Shown one piece after another: positions 8,424 to 13,801 of a stretch of DNA of 29,353 bases. Under the pieces are notes generated by a model. The model was given only the letters and a program-made list of their open reading frames with translations. It did no database searches and was not told where the DNA came from. Position numbers and translations under genes: made by a program. Source of the stretch: Clostridiales bacterium UBA6468 (lineage in GTDB: Bacteria > Bacillota > Clostridia > Oscillospirales > Oscillospiraceae); contig DJNI01000017.1 of the NCBI GenBank assembly GCA_002436765.1, positions 1 to 29,353 on the forward strand. The letters are read 5' to 3'. Numbering within the stretch: the stretch's first letter is position 1; every line of letters begins with the position of its first letter.

Positions 8424-8452
8424 TTCGTAACCTTTTACGAAACCGCTTACGT
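8424..8452. promoter_or_regulatory. Overlapping operator palindromes before the LacI-type gene
   Basis: Two overlapping inverted repeats. ACGAAACCGCTTACGT (8437-8452) matches 14 of 16 bases of the operator at 7323-7338. TTCGTAA-CCTT-TTACGAA (8424-8441) is a perfect 7+4+7 repeat. They lie from the predicted transcription start (about 8453) into the leader, a position that suits autorepression. Confidence 0.65.
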
Positions 8453-8459
8453 TGTCTAT

Positions 8460-8488
8460 ATCGTAACAGATTCCGCCGCAAATAACAA
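8460..8488 (-). promoter_or_regulatory. Promoter of the LacI-type gene
   Basis: Minus-strand -35 TTGTTA (8483-8488), 17-bp spacer and -10 TACGAT (8460-8465). The operator palindromes start directly at +1. Confidence 0.5.
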
Positions 8489-8515
8489 GTGCGAATATTC
8501 ACCATAAATTGCGGC

Positions 8516-8962
8516 TCATTTTTGGTTGATATGCCATTTCCAGAAGGATTTCTTCTTCCCGCCGGAAAGAAGCCGGTAAATCTCATTCTGCAAAGGAAGC
8601 CGTCTGCCTGCGGGATATTTCTTCCGGTAGCCTTCCGCCAGCTGCGCTTTTTCCTCCGCGTTCAGTTCGCTAAGAAAGTCCTTCGCGTAGCCCTGAATGG
8701 CGATCAGATACCATTCCGCCTCGCTGCCCAGGTGCTCCGAGGCGGCAAACAGCAGCAGCCGCACTGCTGCCACAATCTGCTCGTGCTCCGGCTGTCCGGC
8801 CGCGAACGTCTTCGCCCACTCCCCTACCGCCTCGTAAAAAGCGGCATGCTTCGGGCTTTGCTCCACCTGCAAGCCGAGATAGATGGCGATCTTCTTCCCT
8901 GCCATCCGGTTTTCCTGCGTCCACTGCACATATTCGTCGATCAATTTCTGTAGCTGTTCCAT
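8516..8962 (-). CDS. Small protein of unknown function
   Basis: A 148-residue soluble protein that I do not recognise. It is largely helical by eye, with no signal peptide or membrane segment, and has a basic C-terminal tail (SGGKKKSFWKWHINQK). The start is the ATG at 8960-8962 with GGAGTG six nt upstream. A longer frame to 8989 lacks a ribosome site. It is transcribed divergently from a small membrane-protein gene across a compound palindrome. The composition (AEHLGSEAEWYLIAIQGYAKDFL) could suggest a small helical-bundle partner, but no function can be assigned. Confidence 0.7.
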   Translation of the reverse strand: MEQLQKLIDEYVQWTQENRMAGKKIAIYLGLQVEQSPKHAAFYEAVGEWAKTFAAGQPEHEQIVAAVRLLLFAASEHLGSEAEWYLIAIQGYAKDFLSELNAEEKAQLAEGYRKKYPAGRRLPLQNEIYRLLSGGKKKSFWKWHINQK

Positions 8963-8987
8963 AATGTCACTCCATTTCCTGCCCACC

Positions 8988-9017
8988 ACAATAACAGTTA
9001 TCGGCAGTGATTGTCAA
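8988..9017 (-). promoter_or_regulatory. Promoter of the 148-residue protein gene
   Basis: Minus-strand -35 TTGACA (9012-9017), 18-bp spacer and -10 TATTGT (8988-8993). The -35 lies inside the palindrome at 8999-9035. Confidence 0.6.
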
Positions 9018-9035
9018 TCATTATTTCTGCCGATA
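8999..9035. promoter_or_regulatory. Compound palindrome between divergent promoters
   Basis: TATCGGCAG (8999-9007) and CTGCCGATA (9027-9035) form a perfect 9-bp inverted repeat. An inner inverted repeat, TGATTGTCAATCA, lies at 9008-9020. The element covers the -35 region of the leftward promoter and abuts the -35 (9036-9041) of the rightward promoter, so one protein bound here could control both genes. Confidence 0.6.
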
Positions 9036-9064
9036 TTGACATTTTGGAAAAAATACCGTATCCT
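9036..9064 (+). promoter_or_regulatory. Promoter of the small membrane-protein gene
   Basis: Consensus -35 TTGACA (9036-9041), 17-bp spacer and -10 TATCCT (9059-9064). The leader would be only about 20 nt long. Confidence 0.75.
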
Positions 9065-9090
9065 TGTACAAAAGTGAAGGAGGCCACTCT

Positions 9091-9360
9091 ATGCGCAAAC
9101 AGAATAAATCCACGCAGGTGGGAAACCGCATCATTCTGAACGGCACCGCCCTGCTGCTTCTTGCCTATATGCTGGCGAAAATCGTTCAGGCTTATATCGT
9201 CGGCGGTGCCGGCGCCCCCAGCGTCAAGGTTTTGCTGCTCGGCGTCGCCGTTCTGGGCGGCGGCATTGTCTTTGTCGTGCGGTATCTGGTTCTGCTGCTG
9301 AAGGAATATTACCGCAAGCCGGAGGACACGCAGGAGACACAGAATGACGTCGGGAAATAA
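9091..9360 (+). CDS. Small two-helix membrane protein, unknown function
   Basis: An 89-residue protein with two hydrophobic segments (roughly residues 17-37 and 46-70 of MRKQNKSTQVGNR...), a basic N-terminus and a charged C-terminal tail (KEYYRKPEDTQETQNDVGK). Start ATG 9091 with AAGGAGG eight nt upstream. A strong promoter and a terminator frame it as a single-gene unit. I do not recognise the family. It is the only plus-strand gene in the left 23 kb and faces the gene at 8516-8962 across a shared palindrome. Confidence 0.75.
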   Translation: MRKQNKSTQVGNRIILNGTALLLLAYMLAKIVQAYIVGGAGAPSVKVLLLGVAVLGGGIVFVVRYLVLLLKEYYRKPEDTQETQNDVGK

Positions 9361-9364
9361 GCTG

Positions 9365-9397
9365 AAAAATGCTGCCTTGGAAGAAGGCAGCATTTTT
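9365..9397. terminator. Bidirectional terminator between convergent genes
   Basis: A perfect 14-bp stem, AAAAATGCTGCCTT (9365-9378) with its complement (9384-9397) and loop GGAAG. It has T-runs at the 3' side on both strands and sits between the stop at 9360 and the stop of the leftward gene at 9401. Confidence 0.93.
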
Positions 9398-9400
9398 ATG

Positions 9401-10063
9401 TTACTTGATGGGATTGATCTTCCAGTTTTCCCCGTAAATTCCCGGGAACGCGCCCCGCTCGATGAGACCGGTGTTCGCCTCGTGTCCCAGCAGCCACTTG
9501 TTGGCCGCCCAGAGCTTGTTCACCTTCTGCTCCGGGGCAATGGGCAGGTTCGTCCCCCGCTGCAATCCCACGATGCAGCTGAACCCATTCTCCGTCACCT
9601 CGCAGGGGCAGAAGTGCAGGGTGTCCGAATACACCTCGATCATTTCCCCCTGGGCCAGATAAAAGGCCTGCACCTTGTCCGCGTTCAGGCGGCCATCCAC
9701 GTCTAAGTCCTCCCGCTTCGCCAGCAGCAGAACCAGCTCCCGGACGGCGATGTTGAACTCGTTGCAGGTATGCCACTCCAGGGCGTTGAGCTGGTTGGAA
9801 TGTCCCCAGCACAGGCCGATCTGCTCGTCCAGGCCGCCGCAGTGGATTTCCCGCAGCTTCGCCGCCGCCGGAATTTCGTCCAGCTCCGGGGTTGAGGCGA
9901 CGTACCTGCTCCCCGCTTCCGGGAACGGAAGGGTCTCCGCCGCCGCGCAGAACACAGAGGTGTCCTCCTGAATCACGCTGCCGTAGCGCCGGAACGCCGG
10001 GTCATGGATGGTGTGGATTCGGATGTGGGGATTTGCCGCCTGTAGCTTCTGCAAATTATCCAT
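9401..10063 (-). CDS. DUF4867-type cupin-like protein
   Basis: A 220-residue protein that resembles the DUF4867 family of Firmicutes (assigned from memory of the opening pattern IHTIHDPAFRRYGSVIQ). Two stretches look like cupin metal-site motifs: ALEWHTCNEFNIAVRE (Glu-x-His ... Glu) and GEMIEVYSDTLHFCPCEV (His in a beta strand). These resemble sugar isomerase and ureidoglycolate lyase cupins. The start is the ATG at 10061-10063 with GGGAG nine nt upstream. It overlaps the kinase stop by 8 nt, so it is the third gene of the aldolase-kinase operon. Function is not established. A role as a metal-dependent aldose-ketose isomerase or epimerase feeding the kinase is inference from context. Confidence 0.78.
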   Translation of the reverse strand: MDNLQKLQAANPHIRIHTIHDPAFRRYGSVIQEDTSVFCAAAETLPFPEAGSRYVASTPELDEIPAAAKLREIHCGGLDEQIGLCWGHSNQLNALEWHTCNEFNIAVRELVLLLAKREDLDVDGRLNADKVQAFYLAQGEMIEVYSDTLHFCPCEVTENGFSCIVGLQRGTNLPIAPEQKVNKLWAANKWLLGHEANTGLIERGAFPGIYGENWKINPIK

Positions 10064-10973
10064 CGTACACAACTCCCTCGTGGGTCTTCATAAATTCCAG
10101 AACTTCCTCATAGCCGGGAATGCCCTGCTGGGCACCGAAGCGGGTGCATTTCAGGGCGGAGGTGGCGGAGGCAAAGCGGCAGGCTTCGTACACGTCCATG
10201 CCCTTCAGCCGCGCCGCCACAAACGCGCCGTGGAAGGTATCTCCCGCGCCGTTGGAGTCGATCGCCTTCACTGGGAACACGGGATAGCGGACTTCCCTGC
10301 CGTTCTCCCAGATAAAGCCGCCCTTGCTGCCCTGGGTGATCACCAGGATCTGAGGATGGTACCGCTCCTGCAATACCCCGGCGGCCTCCACCGCCGTGGC
10401 GCAGCCGGTGACCTTCATGGAAAATTCCTCGCTGGGGATCAGCACATCCACCAGGGGCAGGAGCTTTTCAATGTTCGGATACGCGCCGCCCGCGTCCATG
10501 CTGACCGTGACGCCCATTTCACGGGCCTTCTTCGCCGCGAAAATGGCGCAGTCCAGCTGGTTGCCGTCCAGATGCAGATACTTTGCCTGCTTCAGAACGT
10601 CCAGATTCACGTCCTCCGGCGTAGGCGCTGCCGCTTCTCCCCGGTTCCAGACGCAGGTGCGGCTGCCGTTGCTGACGTTCAGCAGAACGACGCTGTGGAA
10701 GGTCAGGCCGGGATTCACCTTCACGCAGGAGGTGTCCACACCGTAGCGCTCCATTTCGGTCTTCACGAAGGTGCCGTACATATCGTCGCCCACGGTGCCC
10801 ATGTAACTGGCGGTTTCCCCCAGCTTGCTGATGGCCACCAGGCCGGTGGCGCAGGGGCCGCCGCACTGGAACCTGGTTTCCAGACCCCGGAGCTTGGTAT
10901 CCTCCCGGGGAAAGGCGTCCACGGTCATCAGAATATCGAAGACCGCGGCGCCGATGCCAACTACACTCGCCAT
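10056..10973 (-). CDS. PfkB-family carbohydrate kinase
   Basis: A 305-residue ribokinase-fold kinase that transfers phosphate from ATP to a sugar hydroxyl. PfkB signature 1 region: FQCGGPCATGLVAISKLGETASYMGTVGDDMYG. Signature 2: AIDSNGAGDTFHGAF, with Asp245 as catalytic base and the GAGD anion hole. Its start codon overlaps the aldolase stop (TAATG), so translation is coupled. Placed between an aldolase and a cupin-like protein, it probably phosphorylates the ketose that the aldolase then splits. Whether it acts on a free or an already phosphorylated ketose cannot be decided. Confidence 0.93.
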   Translation of the reverse strand: MASVVGIGAAVFDILMTVDAFPREDTKLRGLETRFQCGGPCATGLVAISKLGETASYMGTVGDDMYGTFVKTEMERYGVDTSCVKVNPGLTFHSVVLLNVSNGSRTCVWNRGEAAAPTPEDVNLDVLKQAKYLHLDGNQLDCAIFAAKKAREMGVTVSMDAGGAYPNIEKLLPLVDVLIPSEEFSMKVTGCATAVEAAGVLQERYHPQILVITQGSKGGFIWENGREVRYPVFPVKAIDSNGAGDTFHGAFVAARLKGMDVYEACRFASATSALKCTRFGAQQGIPGYEEVLEFMKTHEGVVYDG

Positions 10974-11794
10974 TACTTATCCGCTCCCAGAAGCTTGATT
11001 TTGCTGACGGCAAAGTCCTTCACCCGGGCAGTAGGACCCTGCATGAACAGATCCAGCGCCAGAATGGAGGGATCCACCGCCCGGATGCCGTCCAGCAGGG
11101 AACAGCAGACGTCGGTGCCGAAGTTGATCTTACGGATACCGGCCTTGACCGCCGCTGCGATCTGATCGTCGGGAACGCCGGAGCCGCCATGCAGCACCAG
11201 ATGCGCCTTCTGCCCCTCGTGCAGCTCCTCGATCCGCTTCAGCGCCAGGACGGGAGCCTGCTTGTAATGACCGTGGGCAGTACCCACCGCCACAGCCAGG
11301 GCGCAGACGCCGGTCTCGTCAACAAACTTCGCGGCATCCTCCACCTTGGTGTAATCCTTGGAAACGCCCTCGGCGGCCTTGCCGACTTCGCCCAGCTCGC
11401 CCTCGACGCTGATGCCCATCTCCGCGGCCATCTCCACCACGCCCTTGGTGATCGCAATGTTCTCTTCCAACGGCTTTCTGGAAGCGTCGATCATAACGCC
11501 CGTCGCGCCGTAGCGGAACGCCCGCAGAACCTCAGGAACGCCTGCGCCGTGATCCAGGTGGAACGTCACGGGGGTCTTCATGTCGTTCATGGCCTCCCGG
11601 ATGATGGGGGCGACGTACTGGGCGATCTGGGAATCAAACAGGCGGCTGTACATCTGGAAAATGACGGGGGCACCGGTCTCCTCGGCTGCCTGCATGACGC
11701 CCATAACGGTTTCCAGGTTGTACACATTGAAAGCGGGCACGGCAAAGCCGTTCTCCTCACCAATGTCCAGAATCTTCTTCAGATCGTAAATCAT
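10973..11794 (-). CDS. Class II ketose-bisphosphate aldolase (FbaA/GatY/KbaY family)
   Basis: A 273-residue zinc-dependent aldolase of the fructose/tagatose-bisphosphate group. Visible features are TFHLDHG (Asp81 proton donor, His82 zinc ligand), VEGELG, AVGTAHGHY (His174 zinc ligand), LHGGSGVPD (His202 zinc ligand) and KINFGTD (phosphate site). The start is the ATG at 11792-11794 with AGGAGG eight nt upstream. An in-frame upstream extension to 11851 lies inside the operator/promoter region and is rejected. It is the first gene of an operon with a PfkB kinase and DUF4867 protein, under a three-box RpiR-like operator. It cleaves a ketose phosphate to dihydroxyacetone phosphate and an aldehyde. 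The sugar stereochemistry is unknown. Confidence 0.93.
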   Translation of the reverse strand: MIYDLKKILDIGEENGFAVPAFNVYNLETVMGVMQAAEETGAPVIFQMYSRLFDSQIAQYVAPIIREAMNDMKTPVTFHLDHGAGVPEVLRAFRYGATGVMIDASRKPLEENIAITKGVVEMAAEMGISVEGELGEVGKAAEGVSKDYTKVEDAAKFVDETGVCALAVAVGTAHGHYKQAPVLALKRIEELHEGQKAHLVLHGGSGVPDDQIAAAVKAGIRKINFGTDVCCSLLDGIRAVDPSILALDLFMQGPTARVKDFAVSKIKLLGADK

Positions 11795-11811
11795 AATGCT
11801 TCCTCCTGTTA

Positions 11812-11940
11812 TGTAATAAAATTTCAGTTTTTTCGCGTTTGAAAGATGCAAATAGAATCTCTATTACAATCTCAGCATCACTATACCACAGCAAATATCA
11901 TTTTGCAAGTCGATACGGGAATAATTGTAACGAAATTTCA
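11812..11940 (-). promoter_or_regulatory. Three-box RpiR-like operator array of the aldolase operon
   Basis: Boxes TGTAATAAAATTTCA (11812-11826), a half-conserved AGAATCTCTATTACA (11854-11868) and TGTAACGAAATTTCA (11926-11940). Start-to-start spacings are 42 and 72 bp, against 43 and 72 bp before the FAD oxidase. The distal box and its flank are identical to the oxidase copy over GAATAATTGTAACGAAATT. The gap from box 2 to the -10 (11 bp) and from the -35 to box 3 (17 bp) are the same in both promoters. Confidence 0.75.
11880..11908 (-). promoter_or_regulatory. Promoter of the aldolase-kinase-DUF4867 operon
   Basis: Minus-strand -35 TTGCAA (11903-11908), 17-bp spacer and -10 TATAGT (11880-11885). 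Predicted start is near 11873, just before operator box 2. Confidence 0.75.
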
Positions 11941-11965
11941 GTATCTGTTTTGGATATTTTGTCAC

Positions 11966-12130
11966 ATGGCAGCACCGCGCAATTCGGCAAGAAGTCTCAG
12001 ACAGGATTTTTGCCTCAATTCAAAGTTCCGAAGATGGAGGAATACTGTATGTATTCCCCATCTTCGGAACTGCGGAAGTGGGGCAAAAAGGCGGCTGAGA
12101 CTCGCAGACGCAATTGTGCGGTGCTGCCAT
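11966..12130. repeat. 165-bp imperfect palindrome (hairpin element A)
   Basis: One long hairpin fills most of the gap between the aldolase promoter and the isomerase terminator. The outer 19 bp (11966-11984 with 12112-12130) pair with a single G-T. Then AGTCTCAG (11993-12000) pairs with 12095-12102, TTTTTGCC (12007-12014) with 12082-12089, and a perfect 13-bp block (12025-12037 with 12058-12070) follows. The tip GAATAC/GTATTC has a 5-nt loop. Interruptions are small and matched on both arms. No transposase, no coding frame and no clear target duplication are visible. The left arm contains the box shared with the elements at 28707-28998. Confidence 0.85.
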
Positions 12131-12136
12131 ATGAGA

Positions 12137-12164
12137 AACACCGCCGCATTGCAGCAGCGGTGTT
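12137..12164 (-). terminator. Probable terminator of the isomerase-like gene
   Basis: AACACCGC (12137-12144) pairs with GCGGTGTT (12157-12164) nine bases after the isomerase stop. On the minus strand it is followed only by TTTCTC, so termination may be incomplete, with hairpin A immediately beyond. Confidence 0.6.
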
Positions 12165-12172
12165 CTTCATAA

Positions 12173-13564
12173 TCAGTCGAGGCCGTCGAAGGTCAGAGCG
12201 GGTACGTACTTGCAGAATTCCCGGATGGAATCCGTCAGGCTGCCCTCGATCTCGGACATATGGTGGATGTAGGGGCCTTCGATGAGCTTGCGCTCCACCG
12301 TGGGCAGATCCTTGAACCTGCCCCACATGTAGGAGCCGAAGGTATAGGGACCCTCCGCGCTGTCGCACTCGCAGACGGCGATGGAGTAGCTGCCATGATT
12401 CTGGTCGATCCGCGCCACGGTAAAATGGCCGTCCTCCACCTGCATCCACTGACGCATATTGACCATTTTCGCCTCGGTGCCCTGCTTTTTCAGGGAATAT
12501 GCGAAGGGGCCGCAGTGCCACAGCAGCTCCACATTCCGGTCACTGGGGTGACGGGTGGTGAACTCGCCCAGGAAGGGCTTCTTCTGTCCCAGGGTCAGGC
12601 ACTTCAGCACCACCTGGGTCAATGTCGCGTGCATATCGCTCTCGCAGCCGATGATATAGCCCATGTCCGCAAGCAGCGGATAGGCCGCGCAGGGCATAGC
12701 GCCCAGCATCAGCTGCATGGCAGTCCAGCACTCCGCGGAGACGGCAGCCACGTTGTACTCTTCAAAAATTTCCTGATACAGCAGCACGAAGGCATAGACC
12801 TTATCCAGCACCGGCTCGGACAGGTCGTCGATTTCGTACATCCCCCGCAGCTTGGCAACACCTGCGGCCAGCTCGTCCTTCCGGGTCTCCAGGATCCTTC
12901 TGTACTTGTCCTGAATTACAGCCAGGTTGACGGGGATGACGTGGATGTCGAACTTGTCCATCAGGTCGCTCTCGTTGAAGATCACGGAGCAGAAGGGCTT
13001 GGGACGCATACCCACCTGGGCGACACGCATACCCTTGAAGTTCTTCACGGCGCAGGCCACGCCCACGAACCGCAGGAAGCCCTCGGTAAAAATCGGATCT
13101 TCAATGCGGCAGTTTTCGATGTAAGTAAAGGGAACGTTCATTCTCTGCAGCTGACGGCTCATGCCGAACAGGCCGCACTGGGAATCGGTGTACCGGGTAC
13201 CGTCCGGCTCAAACACGGTGTCCTGAGGACCCCACAGCAGCACGGGCTTGCCGATGGCCTTGGCCACCGCGCCGGCCACTTCCTCGTTGCCGAAGTTGCC
13301 GTTGATGAGGAATACCGCGTCCACCTTCTCCGCCTGGAAGCGCTCGATAACGGCGTCCACGTCCTTGTCGCTGTAGAGAACATCCACATCGTTGATTCCC
13401 TTCAGATCCACGAAGGAAACGTTCTCGGAAGTGAAATGCTCCTCGATATAGGCCACCGCCGCGGCGCAGCGCTCCTCCGCCTTTTCCCAGTTGAAGATGC
13501 CGGGGCGGGGTGTGACGTCTCTGCGAATGGGAACCAGACCGATCCTGACATGATAGTTTAACAT
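12173..13564 (-). CDS. L-fucose/L-arabinose isomerase-like protein
   Basis: A 463-residue protein of the FucI/AraA superfamily, whose members convert aldoses to ketoses with Mn2+. Candidate metal residues are Glu278 (VSAECWTAM), Glu308/Asp310 (GCESDMHATLTQ) and His434/His435 (IHHMSEIEGSL). The N-terminal part (MLNYHVRIGLVPIRRDVTPRPGIFNW) is typical of the L-fucose isomerase-like proteins of Firmicutes rather than classical 590-residue FucI. The start is ATG 13564 with GGGAGG upstream. The in-frame extension to 13657 lacks a ribosome site. It lies between the two-component system and the aldolase operon. It could supply the ketose to the PfkB kinase, but no operator box like theirs is present here. 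Confidence 0.87.
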   Translation of the reverse strand: MLNYHVRIGLVPIRRDVTPRPGIFNWEKAEERCAAAVAYIEEHFTSENVSFVDLKGINDVDVLYSDKDVDAVIERFQAEKVDAVFLINGNFGNEEVAGAVAKAIGKPVLLWGPQDTVFEPDGTRYTDSQCGLFGMSRQLQRMNVPFTYIENCRIEDPIFTEGFLRFVGVACAVKNFKGMRVAQVGMRPKPFCSVIFNESDLMDKFDIHVIPVNLAVIQDKYRRILETRKDELAAGVAKLRGMYEIDDLSEPVLDKVYAFVLLYQEIFEEYNVAAVSAECWTAMQLMLGAMPCAAYPLLADMGYIIGCESDMHATLTQVVLKCLTLGQKKPFLGEFTTRHPSDRNVELLWHCGPFAYSLKKQGTEAKMVNMRQWMQVEDGHFTVARIDQNHGSYSIAVCECDSAEGPYTFGSYMWGRFKDLPTVERKLIEGPYIHHMSEIEGSLTDSIREFCKYVPALTFDGLD

Positions 13565-13674
13565 GATGCTTTTTCCTCCCAGATTTTTCCATATTCTTGG
13601 CAGAATGTTCGAACGCCTCCAATTTCCTGAAAGCGTTCTCCGGAGTCTCTTGCGCACTTTTTCACGCTATGTTT

Positions 13675-13680
13675 ATTCTA
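13675..13680 (-). promoter_or_regulatory. Extended -10 promoter for the isomerase-like gene
   Basis: TGATAGAAT on the minus strand is an extended -10 (TAGAAT at 13675-13680) with a weak -35. It would give a leader of about 100 nt. The rest of the 237-bp gap (13565-13801) is A/T-rich and includes a GAACGC/GCGTTC repeat at 13611-13638. Nothing else is recognised. Confidence 0.4.
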
Positions 13681-13801
13681 TCACCCTTTTTTCTTTTTCC
13701 CATTTATTTAACTTACGAAAAAGCAGCTGCAAATCATTCCAAATATATGTGCATTTTTAACAAATTTCTGTTCCGTTTTTTGGGCAGCATCCGCCCCCAC
13801 A

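Noticed and set aside
10973..11851. Upstream start (11851) for the aldolase
   Set aside because: The extension runs through the operator and leader. The ATG at 11794 has a perfect AGGAGG.
11966..12130. Hairpin A as a simple transcription terminator
   Set aside because: It is far too long, its apex and base are not followed by a T-run, and a separate terminator-like stem follows the isomerase gene.
13611..13638. GAACGC/GCGTTC inverted repeat as an operator
   Set aside because: Only six bases per arm with a 16-bp gap and no second copy; could be chance.
12173..13657. Upstream start (13657) for the FucI-like protein
   Set aside because: The extra 31 residues are basic and unlike the family. 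GGGAGG precedes the ATG at 13564.
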